Below are positions 1 to 8,454 of a stretch of 64,000 nt of DNA, one piece after another. Origin of the DNA: JBQTII01 sp052387905 (GTDB taxonomy: Bacteria; Actinomycetota; Actinomycetes; Sporichthyales; Sporichthyaceae); the NCBI GenBank assembly GCA_052387905.1, contig JBQTIR010000003.1, positions 1 through 64,000 of the forward strand. The letters run 5' to 3'. A model generated the notes under the pieces. The model had not been told where the DNA came from. It saw only the letters and a list, made by a program, of their open reading frames with translations, and did not search any database. Within the stretch, counting starts at the first letter, position 1; each line of letters opens with the position of its first letter. The translations under genes were made by a program, and so were the position numbers.

Positions 1-75
1 GGGCCGCCGGCTGGTGGGGCCCAACGACCCCCCGCTGCTCCGGCCCCCCCAACCCCCCCCCCGGGCACGTCCGAG

Positions 76-95
76 GGTGGGCACCAAAACCCACC
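76..95 (-). terminator. Weak hairpin downstream of obg
   Basis: GGTGGG and CCCACC form a 6-bp stem around an 8-base loop, 25-44 bases past the obg stop on the minus strand. There is no T-tract after it, so it is at best a weak terminator or an RNA 3'-end stabiliser. The rest of 1-119 shows only C-runs and a repeated GCACGTCCG at 65 and 106. Confidence 0.3.
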
Positions 96-119
96 ACCCC
101 TTTCGCACGTCCGCGATGG

Positions 120-1502
120 TCATCGTCCGTTGAGCCGCAGGTCCTGGCCGCGGCGGCCGTGCAGCACCTCCGCGCCGGCGGAGACCGTGGGCTCCCAGTC
201 GAAGACGACGGCGTCCGGGCCCAGCCCGTCCCCGCCCCCACCGATGATGACGGTGTCGCCCTCCTGCGCGCCGAGGGCGAACAACTGCTCCTCGACACCG
301 AGGCGGGCGAGGCGGTCCGCGAGATACCCGACGGCCTCGGGATTGCCGAAGTCGGTCTGGCGCACCCAGCGCCGCGGCTTCTCCCCGCGCACGACATAGG
401 CCTCGCCCTGCTCGGTGTCCTGCTTGGTCACCGTGAACCCACCGTCATCGACGGCGATCGGACGCAACACGATGCGCTGCGGGGCCGTGACCGGCGCGGC
501 CGCCCGGGCCGCGGACACCAGTTCCGCCATGGCGAACCCCAGCGCGCGCAGGCCTTCGTGCGACACCGCGCTGATCTCCAGCACGCGCAGACCACGTGCC
601 GCAAGATCCGGGCGGACCATCTCCGCGAGCTCGCGGGCCTCGGGTACGTCGATCTTGTTGAGCACGACCATCCGGGGTCGATCCTGCAGGCCGCCGTAGG
701 CCGCGAGCTCGGCCTCGATCACGTCGAGATCGCTGAGCGGATCCCGGCCGGGCTCCAGCGTCGCGCAGTCCAGGACGTGCACGAGCACCTGGCATCGCTC
801 GACGTGGCGCAGGAACTCCAGACCGAGGCCCTTGCCCTTGCTCGCCCCGGGAATCAGGCCCGGGACGTCGGCGATCGTGAAGCGGATGTCCCCGGCCTGC
901 ACGACGCCCAGGTTGGGGATCAGGGTCGTGAACGGGTAATCGGCGATTTTGGGCCGGGCGGCCGACATCGCGGCGATCAGCGAGGACTTGCCCGCACTCG
1001 GGTATCCGACCAGCGCCACATCGGCAACGGACTTGAGCTCCAGGACGATCGTGCCGGACTCCCCCGGCTCCCCGAGCAGGGCGAAGCCGGGCGCCTTGCG
1101 TTGCGGCGAAGCCAGGGCCGCGTTGCCGAGCCCGCCGCGCCCACCCTTGGCCAGCACCAGCCGCATACCTGCGCCCACCATGTCCGCGATCGGCTCGCCG
1201 GCCACCGTCGTCACCGACGTTCCGTCCGGCACGATCAGCACGAGGTCGGAGCCGTCGGCGCCGCTGCGGTTGTTGCCCTCACCGGGCTTGCCGGCACCGC
1301 CGCGCCGGTGCGGGCTGTGGTGATAGTCCAGCAGTGTCGTCACCCCGGACTCGACGACGAGGATCACGTCGCCGCCCCGTCCGCCGTTGCCGCCGTCGGG
1401 GCCACCGAGCGGAATGAACTTCTCCCGGTGGACGGACGCGCAGCCGTTGCCGCCGTCTCCTGCTGCGACGTGCAGCACTACCCGGTCAATGAAAGTCGTC
1501 AT
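120..1502 (-). CDS. obg: GTPase Obg (CgtA)
   Basis: Essential Obg-family GTPase that acts in late 50S ribosomal subunit assembly and stress signalling. At 460 aa it shows the glycine-rich Obg fold at about residues 1-158, a G domain with the P-loop GYPSAGKSS near residue 166, the DVPG switch and NKID, and a C-terminal OCT domain ending near residue 435. The ATG at 1502 gives the family N-terminus MTTFIDRV and has GGAG six bases upstream. The open frame reaches 1685, but the added residues are arginine-rich and non-conserved and cross the hairpin element at 1529-1577. It follows rplU and rpmA on the same strand, the usual rplU-rpmA-obg order, linking large-subunit proteins to their assembly factor. 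Confidence 0.97.
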   Translation of the reverse strand: MTTFIDRVVLHVAAGDGGNGCASVHREKFIPLGGPDGGNGGRGGDVILVVESGVTTLLDYHHSPHRRGGAGKPGEGNNRSGADGSDLVLIVPDGTSVTTVAGEPIADMVGAGMRLVLAKGGRGGLGNAALASPQRKAPGFALLGEPGESGTIVLELKSVADVALVGYPSAGKSSLIAAMSAARPKIADYPFTTLIPNLGVVQAGDIRFTIADVPGLIPGASKGKGLGLEFLRHVERCQVLVHVLDCATLEPGRDPLSDLDVIEAELAAYGGLQDRPRMVVLNKIDVPEARELAEMVRPDLAARGLRVLEISAVSHEGLRALGFAMAELVSAARAAAPVTAPQRIVLRPIAVDDGGFTVTKQDTEQGEAYVVRGEKPRRWVRQTDFGNPEAVGYLADRLARLGVEEQLFALGAQEGDTVIIGGGGDGLGPDAVVFDWEPTVSAGAEVLHGRRGQDLRLNGR

Positions 1503-1528
1503 AGAGAGCTCCGGCCCCGCGGGGCAAT

Positions 1529-1577
1529 GGGGGTGCGGGTGGCGAAGCCCCCGCTCGCGGCGCGGAGCGCCGCAATG
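1529..1577 (-). other. Two-hairpin leader element, copy 1 (before obg)
   Basis: On the minus strand this region can form hairpin H1, a 7-bp stem GCGGCGC/GCGCCGC with loop TCC. It is followed by GA and then H2, GCGGGGGC paired with GCC-A-CCCGC around TTC. It ends 27 bases before the obg start. A second copy with compensatory stem changes lies at 29228-29279 before tig. A 12-base palindrome GCCCCGCGGGGC at 1514-1525 lies between this element and the obg ribosome-binding site. It could be a leader RNA structure or a dispersed repeat; the sequence does not decide. Confidence 0.55.
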
Positions 1578-1638
1578 TTTACGGAGCGAGATCGGGGAAG
1601 ACGCGTAGCGCCGACCATGGCTGTCCCGCGAGCGAGTG

Positions 1639-1902
1639 TTACTCCGCCGGGACCGCAGTGACGATGTTGACGACGCGGCGCCCACGACGGGTGCCGAACT
1701 CGACCGCGCCCGCCGAGAGCGCGAACAGGGTGTCGTCGCCGCCGCGGCCGACGTTCAAGCCGGGGTGGAAGTGGGTGCCGCGCTGGCGCACGATGATCTC
1801 GCCAGCATTGACCTGCTGACCCCCGAAGCGCTTGACGCCGAGGCGCTGGGCGTTGGAATCGCGGCCGTTGCGGGTGGATGATGCGCCCTTTTTGTGTGCC
1901 AT
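1639..1902 (-). CDS. rpmA: 50S ribosomal protein L27
   Basis: L27, a late-assembling large-subunit protein whose N-terminus reaches toward the peptidyl-transferase centre. It has 87 aa with the family start [16 protein letters not shown], the [22 protein letters not shown] core and [18 protein letters not shown]. No cleavable N-terminal prosequence of the Firmicutes type is present. It lies 11 bases after rplU on the same strand, so the two are co-transcribed, and obg follows after a 136-base gap holding the two-hairpin element. Confidence 0.98.
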   Translation of the reverse strand: MAHKKGASSTRNGRDSNAQRLGVKRFGGQQVNAGEIIVRQRGTHFHPGLNVGRGGDDTLFALSAGAVEFGTRRGRRVVNIVTAVPAE

Positions 1903-1913
1903 GACCGGTGCCC

Positions 1914-2228
1914 CTACTTCCCGCTGGTGATGCTGGTGATCTTGACCTGGGTCAGCTTGGAACGGTGACCGCCCCGGACCCGGTGACCGGTCTTGTTCTT
2001 GTAGTGCAGGATCTTGATCTTCGGGCCCTTGGTGTGGGCCACGACCTCCGCGGTGACGGTGACCTTGGCCAGCTCGTCGGCGGCCGAGGTGATCTCCGCA
2101 CCGTCGACCAGCAGCAGCGCGGGCAGCACGAGCAAACTGCCAGGCTCGCCGGCTACGCGGTCGAGTTCGAAGACGTCACCGGTGGCGACCTTTTCCTGAC
2201 GGCCACCGGATCGAACGATCGCGTACAC
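1914..2228 (-). CDS. rplU: 50S ribosomal protein L21
   Basis: L21, a large-subunit protein that binds 23S rRNA. It has 104 aa, with the [14 protein letters not shown] start and the C-terminal [15 protein letters not shown] motif that touches RNA. The start is GTG at 2228 with a purine-rich GAGAGTGAG upstream. It is first in rplU-rpmA-obg. The 94-base gap to rne contains a small TGAGC/GCTCA hairpin and a TGTTG-TG-CAACA dyad, so rplU may have its own promoter as well as read-through from rne. Confidence 0.97.
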   Translation of the reverse strand: MYAIVRSGGRQEKVATGDVFELDRVAGEPGSLLVLPALLLVDGAEITSAADELAKVTVTAEVVAHTKGPKIKILHYKNKTGHRVRGGHRSKLTQVKITSITSGK

Positions 2229-2322
2229 GACGGGCTCACTCTCTGCTGTTGCACAACAACGTGGGTCACGTGCTCGGGACTTACGAAAGACAGGTCAGGT
2301 TACCTGAGCGAAGCGAGAAGGC

Positions 2323-5304
2323 TCAAACTGGCGCCTGCGCGGGCGCCGAAGCTCGCCGCGAACGCTTGCGAGCGGGCTTGGCCGTGGCCTCGTCGCCCTC
2401 CCCCGCGGCGTCCGGATCGTCCGGGGAGGCCAGCACGGTCGGGACGGTCGGCGGGGCCGGCGCGGAGGGTTCCAGCTCCAGGTCGTCGATCTGGTCCAGC
2501 ACCAGGCCACCGGAGCCGGAGCGCTCGGTGTCGTCGGCGAGATCGAGCGCCTCGATGTCCTCGAGCGGGACCTCGAGCGGGTCGTCGGTGACCAATTCGG
2601 CGTCGGCCACGACGTCGACGTCGGTGATGACCGCCTCGCCAGGCTCTCCCCCGCCACGGGCACCGCGACGGCGGCGGGAGCGGCCCGCGCGCGGGCCCTC
2701 GCCGTCATCGGTGAGCGCGCCGGGCTTGCCGTTCTCCCCTGCGGCGGCGGGCTTTCCGGGACCCGGTTTCGGGATGGACTGACGCGGTTCGTCGGTCCGG
2801 ACGTGGATGCCACGTCCGTTGCAGTGCTCGCAGGTCTCGGAGAAAGCCTCCAGCAGACCCTGGCCGACCTTCTTACGGGTCATCTGGACCAGACCGAGCG
2901 AGGTGACCTCGGCGACCTGGTGCTTGGTGCGGTCGCGGCCCAGGCACTCGACAAGGCGACGCAGCACGAGCTCGCGGTTGTTCTCCAGGACCATGTCGAT
3001 GAAGTCCACGACGATGATGCCGCCGATGTCGCGCAGCCGCAGTTGGCGCACGATTTCCTCGGCGGCTTCGAGGTTGTTGCGGGTGACGGTCTCTTCGAGG
3101 TTGCCGCCCTGGCCGGTGAATTTGCCGGTGTTGACGTCGACGACCGTCATCGCCTCGGTGCGGTCGATGACCAGCGAACCGCCCGACGGAAGGTAAACCT
3201 TGCGGTCCAGGCCCTTGAGGATCTGCTCGTCGATGCGGTGGGCGCTGAACACGTCGCCTTCGCCGGTCCAGCGCGAGACCCGCGGCATCAGGTCCGGCGC
3301 GACGGCCTGGACGTACCCGGAGATCTCCGACCACGCGGTGTCGCCGTCGACCACGAGCGAGCCGAAGTCCTCGTTGAACATGTCGCGCACGACGCGGGTG
3401 GTCAGGTCCGGCTCCCCCTGCAGCAGGGCGGGCGCGGTGGCGGTTTTGGCCTTCTTGGCGATGGATTCCCACTGCGCGGCCAGGCGCTCGACGTCGCGGG
3501 AGATCTCTTCCTCCGAGGCACCTTCGGCCGCGGTGCGGATGATCACGCCGGCATTCTCGGGGACGACCTTGCGCAGGATCGATTTCAGCCGCGAGCGCTC
3601 GGTGTCGGGCAGCTTGCGGCTGATGCCGGTCATCGAGCCCTCTGGCACGTAGACCAGGTACCGGCCGGGCAGCGAGATCTGGCTGGTCAGGCGGGCGCCC
3701 TTGTGCCCGATGGGGTCCTTGGTGACCTGCACCAGGACGGACTGACCACTCTTGAGCGCGTGCTCGATGCGCTTGGGCTGGCCCTCGAGGCCGTCGAAGT
3801 TGACCTCGCCGGCGTACAGGACCGCGTTGCGGCCCTTGCCGATGTCGACGAAGGCGGCCTCCATCGACGGCAGCACGTTCTGCACGCGGCCGAGGAACAC
3901 ATCGCCCATCAGCGAGGAGGACTCGCGCTTGTTGACGTAGTGCTCGACCAGGACCCCGTCCTCCAGGACGGCGATCTGGGTGCGATCGGTGTTCTGGCGC
4001 ACGACCATGACGCGATCGACGGCTTCCCGGCGGGCCAGGAACTCGGCCTCGGTGACGATCGGCGTCCGGCTGCGGCCGGCTTCGCGACCTTCCCGCCGAC
4101 GCTGCTTCTTGGCCTCCAGACGGGTCGAGCCCCGCACCGAGGTGACTCCGTCCGAGGATCGGTCCGAGTTGCGCTCGGCACGCTCGGGGCGCGGGGCGCG
4201 CACCCGGGTGACCACGGTGGCGCCGCCGGCGCCGGTGTCGTCACTGCCGTCGCCGTCTTCGCCGCTGCGGCGACGACGGCGCCGGCGGCGAGTGCCGCCC
4301 GCACCGCTGGCGCCCTCGGAGCTGTCGTCACTGTCCGCAGTCTCGGCAGCGGCGTCGTCCTGCTCACCGGCCTCGTCCTCGTCGTGGTCGTCGCTGCCCT
4401 CGGCGCCGTCGTCCCCGCCGCGTCCGCCGCGGCCGCGCCGACCGCGCCCACCGCGGCGGCGACGTCGCCGGGCCGGACCGGAGCCGTCGCCATCGTCTCC
4501 AGCGTCGGAGTCGCCCTCGGGATCAGCGATGTCCTCGGGGTCTGCGTCGATCAGGTCGACGTCGGCGTCGTCCACGGTGTTCGCGGCCGGGCGGCGCCGG
4601 GAGCGCGAACGCGACGGGCTTGCCTCGTCGCCACGATCGGCGTCGACCAGCTCGTTCTCGACCGCCGATGGCTCGCCGGTGTCGCGGGTCGCGCGCCGGC
4701 TGCGGCGAACCGGAGCTTCGACGGGAGGCCGGAACAGCACCATGGTCGCCGTGGCGGCCGGTACGTCGACATCGAGGTCGGCCTCAAGGTCGGCGTCGTC
4801 ATCAGTGGGCTCGGGGTCCGCACCTGCGGTCTCATCGGCCCGGGCCATCACCGCGGTCTCGGGCGCCTTCTGGGTCGCTCGACGGCTACGGACCCGGCTG
4901 GCCGGCGCGCCGGACTCCTCCGCAGCGGCGCCATCGCCCGCCGCGGGCTCGGCGGCGGGCACCGACTCGTTCTCGGCAGACTCCTCGGCAGCAGCCTTCG
5001 GTGCCTTCTTGGCGGACGCCTTCTTGGCGGACGCCTTCTTGTCGGGGGCCTTCTTGTCGGGGGCCTTCTTGGCGCCGGACTTCTTGACCGGTACGGACGC
5101 GGTGACCGGGGCGTCGATCACTCCAGCATCAGAAGCGGCATCAGCAGGGGCGCTGCTGGCGGGCTCGGCGTCTGCGACCGGCGGCCCGGCCGGGCGGCCG
5201 GCCGCCCGGCGGGAGCGGCGGGGCGCCGGTGGGCTGACGGCGGGCGTGGTGTCTGTGTCGGCGCTGTCATTGACGACGGTGCCGGCCAGCTCGTTGTCGA
5301 GCAT
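2323..5304 (-). CDS. rne: Ribonuclease E/G
   Basis: Endoribonuclease of the RNase E/G family (993 aa) for mRNA decay and rRNA processing. The catalytic core is in the C-terminal half: an S1 RNA-binding domain at about residues 440-545, DVNTGKF near 721 and VVDFIDM near 768 supplying the Mg-binding aspartates, and the zinc-link CEHC near 826. The first 400 or so residues form a long low-complexity arm. They include Lys/Ala-rich repeats (KKAPDKKAPDKKASAKK), acidic blocks and arginine clusters, followed by an Arg/Gly-rich stretch. This arm-first arrangement is typical of actinobacterial RNase E, where the extension may scaffold partners. A basic/acidic tail also follows the core. It lies upstream of rplU on the same strand. 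Confidence 0.95.
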   Translation of the reverse strand: MLDNELAGTVVNDSADTDTTPAVSPPAPRRSRRAAGRPAGPPVADAEPASSAPADAASDAGVIDAPVTASVPVKKSGAKKAPDKKAPDKKASAKKASAKKAPKAAAEESAENESVPAAEPAAGDGAAAEESGAPASRVRSRRATQKAPETAVMARADETAGADPEPTDDDADLEADLDVDVPAATATMVLFRPPVEAPVRRSRRATRDTGEPSAVENELVDADRGDEASPSRSRSRRRPAANTVDDADVDLIDADPEDIADPEGDSDAGDDGDGSGPARRRRRRGGRGRRGRGGRGGDDGAEGSDDHDEDEAGEQDDAAAETADSDDSSEGASGAGGTRRRRRRRRSGEDGDGSDDTGAGGATVVTRVRAPRPERAERNSDRSSDGVTSVRGSTRLEAKKQRRREGREAGRSRTPIVTEAEFLARREAVDRVMVVRQNTDRTQIAVLEDGVLVEHYVNKRESSSLMGDVFLGRVQNVLPSMEAAFVDIGKGRNAVLYAGEVNFDGLEGQPKRIEHALKSGQSVLVQVTKDPIGHKGARLTSQISLPGRYLVYVPEGSMTGISRKLPDTERSRLKSILRKVVPENAGVIIRTAAEGASEEEISRDVERLAAQWESIAKKAKTATAPALLQGEPDLTTRVVRDMFNEDFGSLVVDGDTAWSEISGYVQAVAPDLMPRVSRWTGEGDVFSAHRIDEQILKGLDRKVYLPSGGSLVIDRTEAMTVVDVNTGKFTGQGGNLEETVTRNNLEAAEEIVRQLRLRDIGGIIVVDFIDMVLENNRELVLRRLVECLGRDRTKHQVAEVTSLGLVQMTRKKVGQGLLEAFSETCEHCNGRGIHVRTDEPRQSIPKPGPGKPAAAGENGKPGALTDDGEGPRAGRSRRRRGARGGGEPGEAVITDVDVVADAELVTDDPLEVPLEDIEALDLADDTERSGSGGLVLDQIDDLELEPSAPAPPTVPTVLASPDDPDAAGEGDEATAKPARKRSRRASAPAQAPV

Positions 5305-5494
5305 GGAATGGTCTCGTTTTCTCAGTTCCCGGGCGCGCCGTGGTGGGCGCGTCGCGCAGGAGCCTGCGGGTTGGTCCGTCGGGCCGTGGGTACGGCTGAC
5401 GAAGTCTGTGGTGGGCGGTGAGATCCCTTCGCGCCGACGGGCGGCAGCGTCAGGACTACAGCGGTGCTGCGGTGCGGAGCCGACGACGTGACGG

Positions 5495-6292
5495 TCACGC
5501 GGGCGAGAGCTCGGCGGACCCCATCGGGATTCTGTCCGGTGCCAGCGGGTCGTACACCTCGGTCGGGACTGCGCCGAGCGGCCCCTGCGCCAGCCTGGTC
5601 ACCCGAGGGGACTGCAGCGGCGTCAGGTCGGCTACCCGAGCGAGCCCGGTGAGGACATCGTCGGGTCGGACGGCGGGAACACAATGCCGGACGACCACTC
5701 GCAGTATCGCACAGGCTGTCTCAGCAGTCACAGCGCCCGCCGCGCCGGTCGCCGGTGCAGGAGTTTCCACCCAGCCGGCGAGCACGGCTGCTCGGGCGTC
5801 GAAGCGCCGGATCCCGTTCTTCGTCATGCGCTCGACCTCGACCAGGTCGGTGGCCAGGAATTTCGCCAGGGCCCGGCTCGCTTCGGCCTGTTCGACCCCC
5901 AGCAGTTCGATCCGCCAGTCGGAGGCCTCCAGCCGGTCGGCGAGCGATCCGGGGCCCGCCGTCACCATCTCCAGGATGTCGAGCCCGTCCGGCAGGGCCG
6001 CGTCCAGAGCAGCCGCCAGCTCGGCCGGGTCCCGGATCTCAGCCAGCCCGATCTCCAGGTACTCGGCCTCGCTGGCCACCCCGGTCGGGGCGGCGTTCGC
6101 GTAGGAGACCTTGGGGTGCGGGGTGAACCCGGCCGAATACGCCATCGGCACCGCGGCCCGGCGCAGCGCCCGCTCCAGGGCGCGCTGGAAGTCCCGGTGG
6201 CTGGTGAAGCGCAACCTGCCCCGTTTGGCGTAACGCACCCGCAGCCGCTGCACGGTCGGCGGCGGGGGCGGGCCCTCGGGCGACTTACCCAT
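5495..6292 (-). CDS. TIGR03936/DUF2344 radical-SAM-linked protein
   Basis: A 265-aa protein matching the DUF2344 (TIGR03936) family by its N-terminal pattern RVRYAKRGRLRFTSHRDFQRALERALRRA and GFTPHPKVSYANAAPTGVASEAEYLEI. The family is almost always next to a TIGR03960 radical-SAM protein, as here. Its biochemical role is not established; tRNA or RNA modification has been suggested. The start at 6292 has GGGGAG six bases upstream. That Shine-Dalgarno overlaps one arm of the inverted repeat at 6301-6370, so the hairpin could hide it. It probably forms one unit with 6372-8315, and rne follows after a 190-base gap in which I see no gene. Confidence 0.9.
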   Translation of the reverse strand: MGKSPEGPPPPPTVQRLRVRYAKRGRLRFTSHRDFQRALERALRRAAVPMAYSAGFTPHPKVSYANAAPTGVASEAEYLEIGLAEIRDPAELAAALDAALPDGLDILEMVTAGPGSLADRLEASDWRIELLGVEQAEASRALAKFLATDLVEVERMTKNGIRRFDARAAVLAGWVETPAPATGAAGAVTAETACAILRVVVRHCVPAVRPDDVLTGLARVADLTPLQSPRVTRLAQGPLGAVPTEVYDPLAPDRIPMGSAELSPA

Positions 6293-6300
6293 CAGACACT

Positions 6301-6370
6301 CCCCATCTTCGGGCGTCGATCCGCCCTATCCAGACCCCGCGATAGGGCCACCCGCCACCCGAAGATGGGG
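6301..6370. repeat. Intergenic inverted repeat (palindrome family, copy A)
   Basis: Outer arms CCCCATCTTCGGG (6301-6313) and CCCGAAGATGGGG (6358-6370) are perfect complements. Inner arms CCCTAT (6324-6329) and ATAGGG (6342-6347) enclose a 12-base loop. Its relative at 59421-59489 has the same outer sequence and CCTAT-N12-ATAGG centre. It fills the gap between two co-directional genes, and its minus-strand GATGGGG arm abuts the ribosome-binding site of the downstream gene. Confidence 0.8.
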
Positions 6371-6371
6371 A

Positions 6372-8315
6372 TCAGGCGACCGTGAGGGGCAGCATCGTGC
6401 GCCCGGTGGGCCCGACCTGAATCTCCGTGCCGAGCTCCGGGCAGACGCCGCAGTTGTAGCAGGCGGTCCAGCGGCAGTCCTCGACCTCGAAGCCGTCGGG
6501 ATCGATCGCGTCCTGCCAGTCCTCCCAGAGCCAGTTCTTGTCCAGGCCGGAGTCCAGGTGGTCCCAGGGCAGCACCTCGTCGAGGTGGCGCTCGCGGGTG
6601 GTGTACCAGTCGACGTCGACCCCGGTGCCGGCCAGCGCGGCCTCGGCGCACGACATCCAACGGTCGAAGGAGAAGTGTTCGCTCCAGCCGTCGAAGCGAC
6701 CGCCGTCGCGCCAGACCGCCTCGATGATCGCCCCGACGCGGCGGTCCCCGCGCGAGAGCAGGCCCTCGACGATCCCCGGCTTCCCGTCGTGGTAGCGGAA
6801 TCCGATCGCTTTGCCGTACTGCTTGTCGTCGCGCATGACGTCGCGCAGCTTCTTCAGGCGTGAGTCGGTGGTGACGTGGTCCAGTTGGGCAGCCCACTGG
6901 AACGGGGTGTGCGGCTTGGGCACGAACCCGCCGATGGAGACGGTGGCCCGGATGTCGCGGGTACCGGTGGCCTCGCGGCCGGCCTTGATCACCGCGCGGG
7001 CGAGGTCGGCGATCTCCAGCACGTCCTCGTCGGTCTCCGTCGGCAGACCGCACATGAAGTACAGCTTCACCTGCCGCCAACCGTGGGTGTACGCGGTGGT
7101 GACGGTACGAATCAGATCCTCGGAGGTGACCATCTTGTTGATCACCTTGCGCATCCGCTCGGATCCGCCCTCGGGGGCGAAGGTGAGCCCGGAACGGCGG
7201 CCGTTGCGGGTGAGCTCCTCGGCGAGGGTCACGTTGAACGCGTCCACGCGGGTGCTCGGCAGCGACAGGGAAATCCGATCGTCCGCGTACCGGTCGGCCA
7301 GGCCCTTGGCCACCTCGGCGATTTCGGAGTGATCCGCGCTGGACAGCGAGAGCAGCCCGACCTCCTCGAAGCCGGTGTTCGCCAGTCCGACCTCGACCAT
7401 CTCGGCGATTGTGGTGATGCTGCGCTCGCGCACCGGGCGGGTGATCATCCCGGCCTGGCAGAACCGGCAGCCCCGGGTGCAGCCGCGGAAGATCTCGACG
7501 CTGAAACGCTCGTGGACGGTCTCGGCCAGTGGGACCAGCAGCTTGCGCGGGTACGGCCAGTTGTCCAGATCCATCACTGTGTGCTTGCGGACCCGGGCGG
7601 GCACGCCCGCACGGTTGGGGGTGATTGCCGCTATCGCGGGGCCGTTCGTGCCGACGCCGTCGGTCCAGGTGATGTCGTAAAACTGCGGCACATACACACC
7701 GCCACTCGCCGCCAATCGGAACAGGACCTCGGTGCGCCCGCCGGGGCTGCCCTCGGCCTTCCACTCCCGGACGACCTCGGTGATCGCGCCGATGATCTCC
7801 TCGCCGTCGCCGAGCACCGCGGCGTCAATGAAGTCCCCGATGGGTTCAGGGTTGAACGCGGCGTGCCCGCCGGCGATGACGATCGGGTCGGACTCGTCGC
7901 GGTCGACCGCGTGCAGCGGGATCCCGGCGAGGTCCAGCGCGTTGAGCATGTTGGTGTAGCCGAGTTCGGTGGAAAAACTCATCCCGAATAGGTCGAAGTC
8001 CTTCACCGGGCGGTGAGCGTCGACGGTGAACTGCGGGACGCCGTGCTCACGCATCAGCGCTTCAAGGTCGGCCCACACCGCGTACGTCCGCTCGGCGAGG
8101 ACCCCGTCCATCTCGTTGAGCACCTCGTAGAGGATCTGCACCCCCTGGTTGGGCAGCCCGACCTCGTAGGCGTCCGGATACATCAGGCACCAGCGCACGT
8201 CCGCGGAGTCCCAGTCCTTGACGCATGAGTTCAGCTCACCGCCGATGTACTGGATCGGCTTCTGCACCTGGGGTAGCAACGGTTCCAGGCGGGGAAACAG
8301 CGACTCGACGGGCAT
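6372..8315 (-). CDS. TIGR03960 family B12-binding-type radical SAM protein
   Basis: A 647-aa radical SAM enzyme. The cluster motif CTRGCRFC gives the CxxxCxxC that binds the 4Fe-4S cluster. The N-terminal part contains a cobalamin-domain-like GMSFSTELGYTN and VIAGGHAAFNPEP. A C-terminal cysteine cluster CRWTACYNCGVCPELG follows the family pattern and could bind a second cluster. The substrate is unknown. It pairs with the TIGR03936 gene downstream. The ATG at 8315 is favoured because TACTCT lies exactly six bases upstream, a leaderless promoter arrangement, and the protein then begins MPVESLFPRLEP like the family. A CRP-like dyad lies at about -34. Confidence 0.92.
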   Translation of the reverse strand: MPVESLFPRLEPLLPQVQKPIQYIGGELNSCVKDWDSADVRWCLMYPDAYEVGLPNQGVQILYEVLNEMDGVLAERTYAVWADLEALMREHGVPQFTVDAHRPVKDFDLFGMSFSTELGYTNMLNALDLAGIPLHAVDRDESDPIVIAGGHAAFNPEPIGDFIDAAVLGDGEEIIGAITEVVREWKAEGSPGGRTEVLFRLAASGGVYVPQFYDITWTDGVGTNGPAIAAITPNRAGVPARVRKHTVMDLDNWPYPRKLLVPLAETVHERFSVEIFRGCTRGCRFCQAGMITRPVRERSITTIAEMVEVGLANTGFEEVGLLSLSSADHSEIAEVAKGLADRYADDRISLSLPSTRVDAFNVTLAEELTRNGRRSGLTFAPEGGSERMRKVINKMVTSEDLIRTVTTAYTHGWRQVKLYFMCGLPTETDEDVLEIADLARAVIKAGREATGTRDIRATVSIGGFVPKPHTPFQWAAQLDHVTTDSRLKKLRDVMRDDKQYGKAIGFRYHDGKPGIVEGLLSRGDRRVGAIIEAVWRDGGRFDGWSEHFSFDRWMSCAEAALAGTGVDVDWYTTRERHLDEVLPWDHLDSGLDKNWLWEDWQDAIDPDGFEVEDCRWTACYNCGVCPELGTEIQVGPTGRTMLPLTVA

Positions 8316-8321
8316 GGGCCC

Positions 8322-8327
8322 AGAGTA
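8322..8327 (-). promoter_or_regulatory. Leaderless -10 box (TACTCT) for the radical SAM gene
   Basis: TACTCT, six bases, then ATG at 8315, so transcription would begin at or next to the start codon. No Shine-Dalgarno is present. Confidence 0.55.
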
Positions 8328-8340
8328 GCCGCGGGCCAGC

Positions 8341-8358
8341 ATGTGACCCAGCTCACAT
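8341..8358. promoter_or_regulatory. CRP/GlxR-like operator
   Basis: ATGTGA-cccagc-TCACAT is a perfect dyad fitting TGTGA-N6-TCACA, the CRP-family consensus (GlxR or Crp in actinobacteria). Its centre is about 34 bases upstream of the predicted leaderless start of the radical SAM gene and about 105 bases before the DGPF gene. Overlap with the -35 region suggests repression of the former. Regulator identity is inferred. Confidence 0.6.
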
Positions 8359-8454
8359 GAGGTTCCCGGGCAGGCCCTGTCGATTCCGCTCTCGGCTATT
8401 CGTGGAGAAGGTGGAGACCGGCACGAGGCCGGCCCGCAGACCGAGGAGTTCGTC

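Noticed and set aside
1..119. Runs of C and the GCACGTCCG direct repeat before the obg terminator region, as a possible mobile-element end
   Set aside because: No gene or longer repeat supports it, and the window edge prevents judgment.
2803..5421. An 872-codon open frame antisense to rne, and other long antisense frames
   Set aside because: High GC makes stops rare in all frames. The rne protein is fully conserved, and the antisense translation has no recognisable domain.
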